Of a stretch of 64,000 nt of DNA, positions 51,942-61,349 are shown in pieces. The stretch comes from Anaerolinea sp. (GTDB lineage Bacteria > Chloroflexota > Anaerolineae > Aggregatilineales > UBA2796): assembly GCA_014879835.1 (NCBI GenBank), contig JACSRJ010000159.1, positions 1-64,000 of the forward strand, in the 5' to 3' direction. The position numbers and the translations under genes are program-made. Every line of letters begins with the position of its first letter. The first letter of the stretch is position 1. The notes under the pieces are model-generated. The model did not search any database. It saw only the letters and a program-made list of their open reading frames with translations, and was not told the origin of the DNA.

Positions 51942-53159
51942 TTACACCACCAGAGACAACCAGATGATCCCGATCAGCAGGGTTAGGATTGTGACTGGAA
52001 TGCCCACCCGAAGGTAGGCCATGAAGGTCAATTTGACCTTACGCCCCGCAGCGACCTCAGCCACAATCAGGTTCGCTACAGAACCCAGAAGGGTGAGATT
52101 TCCAGCGAGGGTTGAGGACATGGCTAAGGTGAGCCATGCCTGCTGGGGATTGGGAAAGTTTGGAATCTGGGGCTTAAAGAGCAGTACTGCCGGGACATTC
52201 GAGACCAGATTGCTCAACCCAGCAGTCATCACACTTAACGGCGCAACCCCACCACCCACAAAGCCCTTGATATGTTCAAAGAGTAAGGCACTCAACCCGG
52301 TCACTTCGATAGCATGGGTGACAATGAATAATCCCCCAAAAAACGCCAGCAGTTCCCACTCGATCTTGAGCAGTTTGTGAACATGCAGCCGGGAGATCAA
52401 CAGCAGCGCTGCTGCAATGAAAGCAGATGAGGCAATGGGCAGTCCGATTAGGAAGGCGATCAGCATCATCAAAACAACCAGAATCACCCGCCACAAGAGC
52501 GGTGGATACACCCGTGGTTCAGGCAGGTTGACATTTTGAAGTTTGCCCCGGAACTCGTTGGGATAAACAAGGACGATCACCAACCAGTTGATCGCCAATC
52601 CGATCAGGGCCACAGGCGCAAGGTGTACCAAAAAATCCACATAGGAGATACCGCTTGCCTGACCAATAATCAGATTTTGGGGGTTTCCGGTGATGGTCGC
52701 GGTAGAACCAATATTGGCAGCGGTAGCCAGTCCGATCAAGTATGGGATGGGATCGCGGTGGGCGCGTTTGGTTAAATCCACCACAAGTGGGGTAAACAAC
52801 AAACACACCGGATCGTTCAAAAATAGTGCCGACAACACCCCGGCAGCGCCAATGACCAGCGCCAGAAGCATCTGGGGGGTATGTGCTATCCTCAGCACTG
52901 CATTCCCGATCCAATTGAAGAAACCTGCCATACGGAGGTTGACATTCACCAGCATCAAGGCAAATAGGAGCATCAGTGTGCCCAGATCGATAGCCTCAAA
53001 CGCCTGCTTTTCGTCTAGGGCACGGGTAGCGAGCAGGAGCGCAGCCCCAACGAGGGCGATGGTAGTGCGATTCATGCGGTACCGAGGCACGCTGCCAACG
53101 GCAATGCCCGCATAAGTCATGATGACGATGATCAGCGTTAGGTTTTGGGTCGAGGTCAT
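51942..53159 (-). CDS. Ion transporter of the ArsB/NhaD/CitM superfamily
   Basis: The 405-residue protein has about eleven hydrophobic segments and the IT-superfamily features LMLLFALMLVNVNLRMAGFF, VLSALFLNDPVCLLFTPLVV, IGSTATITGNPQNLIIG, and a second half with LVSNVPAVLLF and GSVANLIVAE. The duplicated SNxxxT and GNPQN/SVANL motifs mark the ion-binding hairpins. Substrate may be sodium/proton, arsenite or a dicarboxylate. It stands alone on the minus strand after the polysaccharide locus and converges with it. Confidence 0.85.
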   Translation of the reverse strand: MTSTQNLTLIIVIMTYAGIAVGSVPRYRMNRTTIALVGAALLLATRALDEKQAFEAIDLGTLMLLFALMLVNVNLRMAGFFNWIGNAVLRIAHTPQMLLALVIGAAGVLSALFLNDPVCLLFTPLVVDLTKRAHRDPIPYLIGLATAANIGSTATITGNPQNLIIGQASGISYVDFLVHLAPVALIGLAINWLVIVLVYPNEFRGKLQNVNLPEPRVYPPLLWRVILVVLMMLIAFLIGLPIASSAFIAAALLLISRLHVHKLLKIEWELLAFFGGLFIVTHAIEVTGLSALLFEHIKGFVGGGVAPLSVMTAGLSNLVSNVPAVLLFKPQIPNFPNPQQAWLTLAMSSTLAGNLTLLGSVANLIVAEVAAGRKVKLTFMAYLRVGIPVTILTLLIGIIWLSLVV

Positions 53160-53319
53160 AGGGAACGGTGTAAATTCTCCATTTGGGTTGAGGACGTTTA
53201 TGTACCGTGGGGAATGTTCCTACCCATCGTTTCCCTCGCACCTAACCGCACCTAGCGGTAAGCAGAGGGGATCGACGGAAGGCCTGATGTCGATGTATAT
53301 TCACCCTGCAAGATAACAC

Positions 53320-54531
53320 CTAAGGGTGTGCAGTGATGTGCTGAGCCAGATAATCCGCATCCTCGCCCACTCCCCCAACCAAGCCGGAGCGCTGCTTGTA
53401 GAGGTAAGGCATCCCCAAAAAGTACAAACCGGGATAGTCGGTTACGCCCCGCTTGCTCACCGGGAACCCATCTCCATCGGTCACAGGCAGTTTGACCAGA
53501 CTGTAATCATAGGCAAAACCCGTCGCCCAGATCACAACGCTGATCCCCGCATCGGCCAGATCAAGTTCAAGAATTTGGGGCTGATCAAGGCCGTCCCGCA
53601 GTTGAGGCACTGATTCTGGAGGCAGGTTTAGCCCCTGTTTTTCAATGTAGGCGTCCACTGCTTTGATGAAGCTCAACTCTGCCCGGTCGGTATTGGCCAA
53701 TGTCTCATGGAGGTTAGGGGCAAGGATCAACTTACCGTTGTGCGTATCCTGTGCCCTACCCAACAGGGTTACCCCATCACGGGCAAACTGATGGAGGTTG
53801 AGGTTGTGCCCGCCCTTTGCCCCAGACACCTGCGGGTTGCCCGCGAATTTCATCTTTGGCGAAGGCAGCATCTCCGGGGTGCGATCCAGCATTCCGATCT
53901 TGTCGGCCCAATAAAAGCAGTCGTAGCCCCGATAACGGCGAGGGACGCGCCCCATGGCGCTTACTGCCAGATATACTCGACGTCCACTTTGGTAAAGTTC
54001 TTCAGCGATCTGGCAGCCAGATTGCCCGCTGCCCACAACCAGCACTGATCCGGCCGGGAGGGCCTCTGGGCGGCGATAGTGGGTGGAGTGAAGCTGGGCG
54101 ATCTCGGCGGGCAGACGACCGCCAAAAGCAGGGATTTTGGGGCGTTGAAAGAGTCCTGTGGCGATGACCACATTGGACGCTTCCAAAGAGGAGCCGTCGG
54201 CGGTGTCCACCTGATACCCCCGAGGCGTTGGTTCCACCGAAATCACCTGTACCTCAAAGCGTACTGGAAGGTCAAAAGTACGCACATATTGATCAAAATA
54301 AGCGAGGATTTGATCACGGGCAAGGTAACTGTTGGGGTCACCGGGCAGCTTCAATCCGGGAAGTTCAGTCATAAAGTTGGGGGTGACAAAGGTGAACGAA
54401 TCCCAACGGGCGCTCCAAGCGCTGCCGGGGTGGGAGGATTGTTCTAGGACAAGGTGTTGATGTGCCTTTTGAGTCAGATGATAACTTAGTGCTAACCCGG
54501 CCTGCCCTGCGCCAATGATGATTGTCTTCAC
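53320..54531 (-). CDS. FAD-dependent monooxygenase-like oxidoreductase (CzcO/FMO type)
   Basis: The 403-residue protein has an N-terminal FAD fold (IIGAGQAGLALSYHL) with the CzcO-like WSARWDSFTFVTPNF, a second Rossmann fold VLVVGSGQSGCQIAEELY for NAD(P)H, and a C-terminal WATGFAYDYS with the ATG motif of flavin monooxygenases. These all fit the FMO/CzcO family. Physiological substrate is unknown. It is followed by a hairpin-less region, and its promoter lies close to the shared intergenic box. Confidence 0.86.
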   Translation of the reverse strand: MKTIIIGAGQAGLALSYHLTQKAHQHLVLEQSSHPGSAWSARWDSFTFVTPNFMTELPGLKLPGDPNSYLARDQILAYFDQYVRTFDLPVRFEVQVISVEPTPRGYQVDTADGSSLEASNVVIATGLFQRPKIPAFGGRLPAEIAQLHSTHYRRPEALPAGSVLVVGSGQSGCQIAEELYQSGRRVYLAVSAMGRVPRRYRGYDCFYWADKIGMLDRTPEMLPSPKMKFAGNPQVSGAKGGHNLNLHQFARDGVTLLGRAQDTHNGKLILAPNLHETLANTDRAELSFIKAVDAYIEKQGLNLPPESVPQLRDGLDQPQILELDLADAGISVVIWATGFAYDYSLVKLPVTDGDGFPVSKRGVTDYPGLYFLGMPYLYKQRSGLVGGVGEDADYLAQHITAHP

Positions 54532-54603
54532 GGTACGCGCTCCTCGTCTGAACCTGAGTCCTCAAAGCTCGCACTATACTGGAATAGCCCTCAGGGGCAA
54601 AAG

Positions 54604-54631
54604 TCCTAAAGATCATACGCGCCGTACTCGT
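54604..54631 (-). repeat. Intergenic box, copy 2
   Basis: TCCTAAAGATCATACG at 54604-54619 followed by CGCCG and then GTACTCGTTTTCAC matches the box at 10491-10536, apart from a 9-base gap and two changes. Read leftward the core CGTATGATCTTTAGGA may hold a -10 element about 75 bases before the oxidoreductase start codon. Confidence 0.5.
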
Positions 54632-54696
54632 TTTCACCCTGCTCCATTCTCAGTGTGTTTCTCAGAGTACATCTCCATCGTGTTACCCGCGTCTGC

Positions 54697-55020
54697 TCAG
54701 CGTCGATCCTTTCGGGCGCGCACCTGAATACGGCGGTCAGGCTGTTTGCGCACCCACACAAGGTAGCGCTGGATATCGGGATCAGAGAGAAGAGCATCAA
54801 GGGAGTTTTTCTCGCGGGCAAGGGTGCGATTGCGGAAGAAGTGGTGCAGGGTGCTGTGGCAGGGGCTGCATAAAGGCACCGTCTCCGTGCCCCCTCTGGA
54901 TTTAGGAATAATATGATGTTGGGAGACCCGTTCAACCTCACGACCGCACAAGGCACATCGTTGGGTGGTTGGGGTTTCGGCCTGTTCTTCTAAAGGCTGA
55001 CGCGCCTTTTTCCGGGTCAT
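54697..55020 (-). CDS. HNH endonuclease-like protein
   Basis: The 107-residue protein has an HNH nuclease core: CALCGREVERVSQHHIIPKS is the first zinc Cys pair and active-site His, GTETVPLCSPCHSTLHH carries the second Cys pair and metal His. Its basic C-terminus (about 35 residues) may bind DNA or RNA. It starts 20 bases after the zinc-ribbon gene, so both are probably co-transcribed. No phage or restriction gene is close, so a free-standing cellular role is possible. Confidence 0.8.
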   Translation of the reverse strand: MTRKKARQPLEEQAETPTTQRCALCGREVERVSQHHIIPKSRGGTETVPLCSPCHSTLHHFFRNRTLAREKNSLDALLSDPDIQRYLVWVRKQPDRRIQVRARKDRR

Positions 55021-55040
55021 GTTGATCCCATACTGTCTGA

Positions 55041-55469
55041 TCAGTCAAAGTCAGACATGCCCTCGCCAAAACCACTGTCCATGCCCATCCCGCCGGAGTC
55101 ATCAGGCATGTCGCTGAAGTCCATCGACTTTTCAATCGATTCGGGGTCCTCACCCTTCTCTAGACGAGAGACAACCTCACCGAACTCCTCGCCTAAGTCC
55201 TCCCCGGTCTCCTCGCTCATCTTACGCATGAAGCGCCCAAGGGTTTTGGGATCGGCATTTTCCAACTCGTCCAAAGCAGAATCATCCTCAAGATTGTCCA
55301 AGCGTGAACCTTCCGAACGCATCAAAGCCACACGCTTGATCGAGCGTACCAGATTCTTGCCTTGACAGCGGGGACAAACTTTCTCACTGCTGTCATAGGC
55401 TGCAAAGGATTTAAAAAACAGCGCGCCGCGCCACTTACAATCAGGACAGCGGAAGTCGTAGGACGGCAT
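55041..55469 (-). CDS. FmdB-type zinc-ribbon protein with acidic tail
   Basis: The 142-residue protein starts MPSYDFRCPDCKWRG and has a second pair CPRCQGK, the zinc-ribbon layout of small FmdB-family proteins. The remaining 90 residues are strongly acidic, then Gly/Met/Ser-rich (DMPDDSGGMGMDSGFGEG) and look disordered. I chose the ATG at 55469; a TTG 21 bases upstream has a better-placed purine run at longer distance. Function unknown; family members are commonly annotated as putative regulators. Confidence 0.75.
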   Translation of the reverse strand: MPSYDFRCPDCKWRGALFFKSFAAYDSSEKVCPRCQGKNLVRSIKRVALMRSEGSRLDNLEDDSALDELENADPKTLGRFMRKMSEETGEDLGEEFGEVVSRLEKGEDPESIEKSMDFSDMPDDSGGMGMDSGFGEGMSDFD

Positions 55470-55528
55470 AAAACGATCTGAACTCCTCAATTCTCATGAT
55501 TTATGGTCAACGAACGGGATATTACCTC

Positions 55529-55559
55529 CCCTATCGCCTGCTCTGAGCGGGTGATAGGG
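55529..55559 (-). terminator. Long hairpin after the BON-domain gene
   Basis: CCCTATCGCCTGC pairs with GCGGGTGATAGGG over 13 positions with two G-T pairs and a five-base loop. It lies 33 bases past the stop codon of the leftward BON-domain gene. A U-run is not obvious. Confidence 0.5.
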
Positions 55560-55591
55560 TGTGACTCTGTAGGGGTATCCCCCACCAAACC

Positions 55592-56035
55592 CTACTGTGA
55601 ATCGCTCTTGAGAGGTGCTTCGCGCACAGTACCGAAGTCCGCCCCAACCCGCAGCACCCCCGGAATCTCAGCGATTGCCTTAATAATAATATCTGCCGAA
55701 GCCCCTGAAGGCAGCCTTCCGGTAAGGGCTACTGCGCCAAACATGACCGAGGCATGAACCCCCGGCGGCAGCAGTTCACCAACCTTAAACCGAATCATCT
55801 CGTCGTCAAAAAATGCTTCACTAATTACAGCTTTTACCCCTTCGATGCGGGGTATGTTGTCTACCATCACGCGGCGTGCCTGAGGGTTTCGCACATTGCC
55901 CTTGAGGGTCACAACCCCATTTTCACTATGCACCGTGAAATAGGCTCTAGACGCCTGAAGTGGGCTGAAGCTATGGATGATCTGTTTGATGTCTTCTTCA
56001 ATGTCCACATCGGGACGTGGTTCCGTTGGCTCCAT
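55592..56035 (-). CDS. BON-domain protein
   Basis: The 147-residue protein has two BON-type units: YFTVHSENGVVTLKGNVRNP with IEGVKAVISEAFFDD, and HASVMFGAVALTGRLPSG with IPGVLRVGADF. There is no signal peptide, unlike the outer-membrane BON proteins, so it is cytoplasmic. BON units bind phospholipid or other hydrophobic ligands in known cases. AGGAAC precedes the ATG. No partner can be inferred from neighbours. Confidence 0.8.
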   Translation of the reverse strand: MEPTEPRPDVDIEEDIKQIIHSFSPLQASRAYFTVHSENGVVTLKGNVRNPQARRVMVDNIPRIEGVKAVISEAFFDDEMIRFKVGELLPPGVHASVMFGAVALTGRLPSGASADIIIKAIAEIPGVLRVGADFGTVREAPLKSDSQ

Positions 56036-56162
56036 CTTGGTAAAGTTCCTTTCAGACTGTGCTTAAAGATCTGATTGCAGTCGGCGGGAATCGGCTAAAA
56101 CCTAGACCAATCTACCCGCTCACCCGTAAATTTATACACCTTATCCACCTGATCTTCGTATT

Positions 56163-56669
56163 CTAGAGAATCCCTGTCAGTTCAATCAGGTATGCAGCAA
56201 CATCGACCACCCGATCCCGAAAGGTGGGGGTGATCTCTGGGCTTTGATCGCTGTAGTGAAGGATCAAACGATGCAGACGCATTCGCAGCACATCACTCCA
56301 ATCAAAATCGATCCCCACAATATCCGCCATACGAAAGGCCACAAACTGCGCGTCATCACCCCCCAAATGCCAGCCAATGGCGCCATCAGCACCAGCAGCG
56401 CTTACCAACGGATGAAAAGGGTAGGTGCGCAGTCGTTCGCGTATGGCTGCGAGGTGCTGATCGGTGACGATGATGATCCGATACCCCATCCTGACCCCAT
56501 CCACATCAGAGAGAATTCGCTGCACAGCCGCTTGAGGGCTGCTTTCAAGGGCCGTCAGATGGGTATCCAAATCGGGCAGGGGCACTCCATACAAGCGGGC
56601 TAAGTCCTCAGCGACCAAACCCAACTCATCTCCAATGCGCATCTTGATCCAATCCGCACTGCTGCTCAT
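56163..56669 (-). CDS. Conserved-looking protein of unknown function downstream of trmD
   Basis: I do not recognise this 168-residue protein. It has no signal peptide or membrane segment and a mixed alpha/beta composition (GYRIIIVTDQHLAAIRERL in the middle, WHLGGDDAQFVAFRMADI, and a helical end HRLILHYSDQ). The start is ten bases after the trmD stop on the same strand, so the two are very likely co-transcribed. Confidence 0.6.
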   Translation of the reverse strand: MSSSADWIKMRIGDELGLVAEDLARLYGVPLPDLDTHLTALESSPQAAVQRILSDVDGVRMGYRIIIVTDQHLAAIRERLRTYPFHPLVSAAGADGAIGWHLGGDDAQFVAFRMADIVGIDFDWSDVLRMRLHRLILHYSDQSPEITPTFRDRVVDVAAYLIELTGIL

Positions 56670-56679
56670 GTGTTGTTCC

Positions 56680-57423
56680 TCACCTCTTATTTAACCATTC
56701 CAACGCCAGTGCTGCCAGCCCGTACTGCTCCGTCTCACTCAAGGTAGCCTCAAGCAGCAGATCGGGACGACGTTCCCATGTGCGGCGGATCGAATCCTGC
56801 CGCCGGAAGCGAGCTACTGCGCCGTGATCGCCACTCTGAAGCAAAGCCGGGACACTCATCCCGCGAAATTCCGGAGGGCGGGTATAGTGTGCATGTTCCA
56901 GCAGCCCGGTCGCGTGGGAATCCTGCGCCGCCGCATTGGGATCACCGAGCACACCGGGAAGGTGGCGCACTATGGCGTCGATCATGACCATTGCGGGCAG
57001 TTCCCCACCCGTGAGGACAAAATCACCAATGCTGATCTCCTCTGTCACCACCAACTGCCGCACCCGTTCATCAACCCCTTCGTAACGCCCACACAGGATC
57101 ACCAATCGAGGATGTTCTGCAAGGCGACGCGCCATCTCCTGCGTAAACACCCGCCCCTGAGGGGTGGTCAAGATTACCGGGACGTCTGATGCACCTTCTA
57201 GCACATCCTCCACCGCGCTCACCAGCGGCTCAACCTTCATGACCATACCACCGCCGCCGCCGTAGGGTGGTTCATCTGTGACTCGGTGTTTATCCAGCGC
57301 ATAATCCCGGATGTTGTGCAACCGTACCTCAATCAGACCATTCTCCTGTGCCCGTTTGAGGATGCTCTCAGTGAGAGGCCCCTCAAACATTCCGGGAAAC
57401 AGGGTTAACACATCTATTCTCAT
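56680..57423 (-). CDS. trmD: tRNA (guanine-37-N1)-methyltransferase
   Basis: The protein of 247 residues has the full TrmD pattern: [20 protein letters not shown], the [14 protein letters not shown] glycine loop, [15 protein letters not shown], and [20 protein letters not shown] with the trefoil-knot SAM site. It methylates G37 of tRNAs reading CNN/CGN-type codons to prevent frameshifting. The ATG at 57423 begins the canonical N-terminus; the in-frame upstream start is less likely. It has its own upstream DJ-1 gene on the same strand. Confidence 0.95.
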   Translation of the reverse strand: MRIDVLTLFPGMFEGPLTESILKRAQENGLIEVRLHNIRDYALDKHRVTDEPPYGGGGGMVMKVEPLVSAVEDVLEGASDVPVILTTPQGRVFTQEMARRLAEHPRLVILCGRYEGVDERVRQLVVTEEISIGDFVLTGGELPAMVMIDAIVRHLPGVLGDPNAAAQDSHATGLLEHAHYTRPPEFRGMSVPALLQSGDHGAVARFRRQDSIRRTWERRPDLLLEATLSETEQYGLAALALEWLNKR

Positions 57424-57480
57424 GCTCTCATTATCCCACAAAAGCGTTTCAGTGTTGTACTCCACCGTTAGGGGGCGCTT

Positions 57481-58065
57481 TTAGCCTTGATTCCACAACC
57501 ATTCCATCTCTGCCTGAACCTTTTTCAGGGTCATCTCGCCCGCCACCTCACGCACGATCTGGAAGGCCATATCGATCCCGGCGGAAACCCCACCAGAGGT
57601 GGTGATCCGTCCGCTCGTCACAAAACGTTTGTCCTTGATCACTTCGGTTGTGGGTGAAAGTTTGGACAGCAGATCAAAGGTGGTGTGATGGGTGGTTGCA
57701 GGCTGCCCCCTGAGCAGTCCAGCCCGTCCCAAGATGAGCGCGCCAGTACAGACCGAAAGCAGGCGACTCACTTCTTTTGCGCGCTCCTGCACCCAATCGA
57801 GCAGTGGTTCATTTTCAAGCAGGCGTCGTGTGCCCACACCACCGGGAACGAGCAGGTAATCAAGATGAGGACAATTATCCAAGGTAAAGTGGGGGAGCAC
57901 CTGCATTTTGCCCCGTGTGAGGATGGGCGCTTCGCTCAGACCAATGGTAAACACCTTAAAGGGCGGTGGGTCAGTGACCTCACCGGCCACATTAAAGACC
58001 TCATAAGGCCCACAGAAGTCAAGGACTTCCACGTCATCAAAGATCAAAATCCCGATTTGTTTCAC
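57481..58065 (-). CDS. DJ-1/PfpI family protein
   Basis: The protein of 194 residues begins VKQIGILIFDDVEVLDFCG with the GlxA/PfpI-like motif and has the reactive Cys in SVCTGALILGRAGLL after LLVPGGVGTRRLL, and IDMAFQIVREVAG near the end. It starts at GTG 58065 with AGGAGA in front. The fold includes isonitrile hydratases and GlxA regulators; it lacks the AraC-type helix-turn-helix of the latter. Its substrate is unknown. Confidence 0.87.
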   Translation of the reverse strand: MKQIGILIFDDVEVLDFCGPYEVFNVAGEVTDPPPFKVFTIGLSEAPILTRGKMQVLPHFTLDNCPHLDYLLVPGGVGTRRLLENEPLLDWVQERAKEVSRLLSVCTGALILGRAGLLRGQPATTHHTTFDLLSKLSPTTEVIKDKRFVTSGRITTSGGVSAGIDMAFQIVREVAGEMTLKKVQAEMEWLWNQG

Positions 58066-58150
58066 GGGTATCTCTCCTAAAGATTTGCTCATTCCCGCCG
58101 AATCAATACACTATGAACTCAAGCCTATCCCTCAACAGCGCGGAGGCGCA

Positions 58151-60622
58151 ATGTACGCCGAACTCGCCATTTACCAGACCCCGGTCCGGCGCACCTTCCA
58201 TTATACAATCCCTCCTGAACTGGCGATCAAGGTCGGTCAGTTGGTGGAGGTGAGCTTTCGCACGGGCTTGTATCAGGGGATTGTCGTGCATCTTGATCAC
58301 ACCAGCCCTGTACCCAACGCCAAGCCCATACTGGAGGTGTGTCTTTCAGAACCCGTTGTCACCCCCACCCAGATTGCGCTGGCACGCTGGATGGCCGAGA
58401 CCTCGTTTGCTTCGCTAAGTGCCTGTTTATGGCTGATGCTGCCGCCGGGGGTGGCGCGTCGCGGCGGTATGATCTACAGCCTAAAAACGGACGCAGAGCC
58501 AACCCCAATAAAGTTGAACCAAGCGGCGGCGTCTGTAGTGAGCCTGCTCCGTGACCGGGGGCCGCTGCGCACTGCCCAAATTGATCGGGCCCTCTCAGGA
58601 GTTTCGTGGCGGGAGGGAATCCGACCGCTGGTGGCGGGTGGGTTGATCACCGCGGAACCGTTTCTGCCCCCGCCCGATGCACGCACCCAGACTGTTAAAA
58701 CGGCGGCGCTGAATGTGCCTGCTGACGAAACACATACGATCCTCAGCCATTTGCGCAATTACCCCAAACAAGCCGCAGTGATGGAGCTTCTGACCTCACG
58801 GGGAGAAGCGCTTACACTGGAGCAGATCACGGATGAAACCGGCGCAAGTGTGGACTCGATCAAACGGATCGCTAAAAAGGGCTGGATCAAGCTGGGCGAA
58901 CGAGAGCGCTTCCGCGATCCGCTGGCGGGCAAAATCTACCCCAAAAGTGAGCCGCCATTACTCACGATGGATCAGGAGAGGGTCTGGGCCCGCATCCATG
59001 AGACGATGGTCGCTTCATCCCCCAAACACAGCCATGCTTTTTTGCTGCATGGGGTTACGGGTTCGGGCAAGACTGAGATTTATCTGCGGGCTATCGAACA
59101 AACCCTTCATCAGGGACGGCAGGTGATCGTACTGGTTCCTGAAATCGCGCTGGTTGCGCCCACTGTTGGGCGTTTTGCGGCCCGGTTTCCGGGGCGCTGC
59201 GCGGTTGTCCACAGCAGCCTGAGTGACGGTGAGCAGTACGACACATGGCGGCGGGCCAAAGCGGGCACGGTGGGAATCATTATTGGGGCGCGTTCGGCAT
59301 TGTTTAGCCCGCTGCCTGATCCGGGTTTGGTGATTATTGATGAGGAGCATGACGACAGCTACAAACAATCGCCACCACTGCCCCCACCCTATTACCACGC
59401 CCGCGAAACTGCGGAGAGGCTCATGCAGATCACCAAAGGGACCCTGATTCTGGGGTCTGCTACTCCCGATGTGCGTTCGGTGTACCGGGCGGAGCGCGAG
59501 GAGATCATCTCCCTGCGTTTGCCAGATCGGGTGATCGTGACCGGGATCAGCCCTGAAGGAACCCCTCAGACCAGCAGCGCACCCCTGCCTCCGGTTCAGG
59601 TGATCGATATGCGGGCTGAACTGCGCGAGGGCAACCGGAGCATGTTTAGTCGGGCCCTCCGTGAGAACCTTCAGAGGGTATTGGACGTGGGCGAACAAGC
59701 GATTCTCTTTCTCAATCGGCGGGGGCACTCCACCTTCATTTTATGCCGTGACTGTGGTTATGTGGCCCGATGCCCACGCTGCGATATTCCTCTGACCTAT
59801 CATCAATCCCATTCTGGCGGGGATGAAAAATTGGTCTGCCACTATTGCAACTTTCACAGCCCCGCACCCGTACAGTGTCCTGAATGTAAGAGCAGTCGGA
59901 TTCGGTATTTGGGGGCCGGCACGGCGAGTCTGGAACAGGCAGTGAGTCAAGAGTTTGAAGGGGCGGTGGTAGCTCGCTGGGATCGGGATACAGCCTCCAA
60001 CCGAGTCGCCCACGAGGAGATTTTTGAGCGTTTTGAAGCGGGTGAGGCTAATGTACTGGTAGGCACGCAGATGATCGTCAAAGGGCTGCACCTGCCCAGA
60101 GTGACACTGGTCGGAGTGGTTTTGGCGGATACCGCGCTGGGACTGCCCGATTATCGGGCTGGAGAGCGGGCCTTTCAACTACTTACACAGGCTGCCGGGC
60201 GCGCTGGACGAGGAGTCTTGGGTGGGCGAGTCATCTTCCAGACCTATCAACCCAATCACTATGCCCTTCAGGCGGCGGCACTGCACGACTTTGAGTCCTT
60301 TTATGCGCGTGAGATCACCTATCGGCGTGATCTGGCCTATCCACCCTTTAAACGTCTGGTCAGATTTCTGTTCCGCTCACCTCAGGCGGGCGCGGCCCAA
60401 CACGAAGCTGAAGCCGCGGCGCGTCAACTTCGGGAGCAGATCACACGCCTCAACCTGACCGCCACCACTTTGATTGGCCCGACACCCGCATTTTTCGGTA
60501 AAATCGACGGGGTTTATCAATGGCATCTACTGGTTCGCACCACCGACCCAGCACATCTGCTTGAAGGCTTTGAGCCAAGGTCGGGGTGGATTGTGGACGT
60601 TGATCCCGTAGATATTTTGTAG
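58151..60622 (+). CDS. priA: Primosomal replication protein PriA
   Basis: The protein of 823 residues has an N-terminal fork-binding region (FHYTIPPELAIKVGQLVEVSF), a winged helix, and helicase motifs: Walker A HGVTGSGKTEIYLRAIEQTL, GIIIGARSALFSPL, and DEEHD. Eight zinc-ribbon Cys follow in CRDCGYVARCPRCDIPL and CHYC/CPEC. Helicase motifs V and VI are present (VLVGTQMIVKGLHLPRV, AAGRAGRG). It restarts stalled replication forks. The ATG at 58151 with GGAGG upstream is the clear start; a frame to 58085 is open but overlaps the divergent PfpI promoter region. Confidence 0.96.
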   Translation: MYAELAIYQTPVRRTFHYTIPPELAIKVGQLVEVSFRTGLYQGIVVHLDHTSPVPNAKPILEVCLSEPVVTPTQIALARWMAETSFASLSACLWLMLPPGVARRGGMIYSLKTDAEPTPIKLNQAAASVVSLLRDRGPLRTAQIDRALSGVSWREGIRPLVAGGLITAEPFLPPPDARTQTVKTAALNVPADETHTILSHLRNYPKQAAVMELLTSRGEALTLEQITDETGASVDSIKRIAKKGWIKLGERERFRDPLAGKIYPKSEPPLLTMDQERVWARIHETMVASSPKHSHAFLLHGVTGSGKTEIYLRAIEQTLHQGRQVIVLVPEIALVAPTVGRFAARFPGRCAVVHSSLSDGEQYDTWRRAKAGTVGIIIGARSALFSPLPDPGLVIIDEEHDDSYKQSPPLPPPYYHARETAERLMQITKGTLILGSATPDVRSVYRAEREEIISLRLPDRVIVTGISPEGTPQTSSAPLPPVQVIDMRAELREGNRSMFSRALRENLQRVLDVGEQAILFLNRRGHSTFILCRDCGYVARCPRCDIPLTYHQSHSGGDEKLVCHYCNFHSPAPVQCPECKSSRIRYLGAGTASLEQAVSQEFEGAVVARWDRDTASNRVAHEEIFERFEAGEANVLVGTQMIVKGLHLPRVTLVGVVLADTALGLPDYRAGERAFQLLTQAAGRAGRGVLGGRVIFQTYQPNHYALQAAALHDFESFYAREITYRRDLAYPPFKRLVRFLFRSPQAGAAQHEAEAAARQLREQITRLNLTATTLIGPTPAFFGKIDGVYQWHLLVRTTDPAHLLEGFEPRSGWIVDVDPVDIL

Positions 60623-60633
60623 GAGCGCGCAAC

Positions 60634-61332
60634 ATGAGCGACAAAACGCCAAAGTCCGCCATTGGGGAAGTGATTGAGACCATCAAAGACGCGATTGTGA
60701 GCAGCGTTGAGAAGTCCCCTAAGCGCCCATGGACGGACAAAGATAAAGAGGAGCTAATCCGCCTGTCTCGAAAGGGTTTTACCCTTGAGGAGATCGCCGA
60801 AAAAACGGGGCGAACCTCCAAGTCCGTGGAGAAGAAGATCCGTGAGATCCGCGAAGAACAGATGGGCGCCCTTTCGGGCGGCACCTTCATCATCGGCTTG
60901 GCCCTGATGTTGTTTGGGGTAATTCCGTGGTGGCCGGGGATCATGTTTGTTTTTGCCGCAACCGCCCTCACCGATGGTCTGGTCAAAAACAAGCTGCGTG
61001 ACGGCTTGATCGCGGCCATGTGGTTGGGCGGCATTGGGCTGGTGTTTACGGTTGGGTTTAGTTTGCCCCTGATCCTGATCATGATCGGGGTGACCATGAT
61101 CCTTGGGTTCATGTTTAAGGGCGCGATTCCGATGCCTCGTTCGTCTCGTGCTGAGGAAGATCAATCTACCCAGAAGCGTAAAAACGAATGGCGCGAACGC
61201 GAACGGTTGGCCGAACCGGAGGAGGATGAATCTTACGAAAAACCCAAACGAGGAGCCATGAGGTTAGGCCCGGATGGCGAATTGATCGAGATCACCGATG
61301 ATGAAGCCCGTCGCAGCGCTCAGCGACGCTAA
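60634..61332 (+). CDS. Membrane protein with an N-terminal SANT/GcrA-like helix-turn-helix
   Basis: The 232-residue protein has, at about 30-75, PWTDKDKEELIRLSRKGF with TLEEIAEKTGRTSKSVEKKI, a Myb/SANT-like helix-turn-helix pattern. Residues 90-175 are at least three hydrophobic segments (GTFIIGLALMLFGVIPWWPG and others), and the last 55 residues are basic and acidic, probably disordered. The gene starts 12 bases after priA on the same strand. It could be a membrane-bound DNA-binding protein, but DNA binding is not proven. Confidence 0.6.
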   Translation: MSDKTPKSAIGEVIETIKDAIVSSVEKSPKRPWTDKDKEELIRLSRKGFTLEEIAEKTGRTSKSVEKKIREIREEQMGALSGGTFIIGLALMLFGVIPWWPGIMFVFAATALTDGLVKNKLRDGLIAAMWLGGIGLVFTVGFSLPLILIMIGVTMILGFMFKGAIPMPRSSRAEEDQSTQKRKNEWRERERLAEPEEDESYEKPKRGAMRLGPDGELIEITDDEARRSAQRR

Positions 61333-61349
61333 AAGGGAGAGCATCCAAC

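Noticed and set aside
54606-54956. 116-codon minus-strand frame
   Set aside because: It is a shifted frame over the HNH gene, whose zinc motifs are clear in the other frame.
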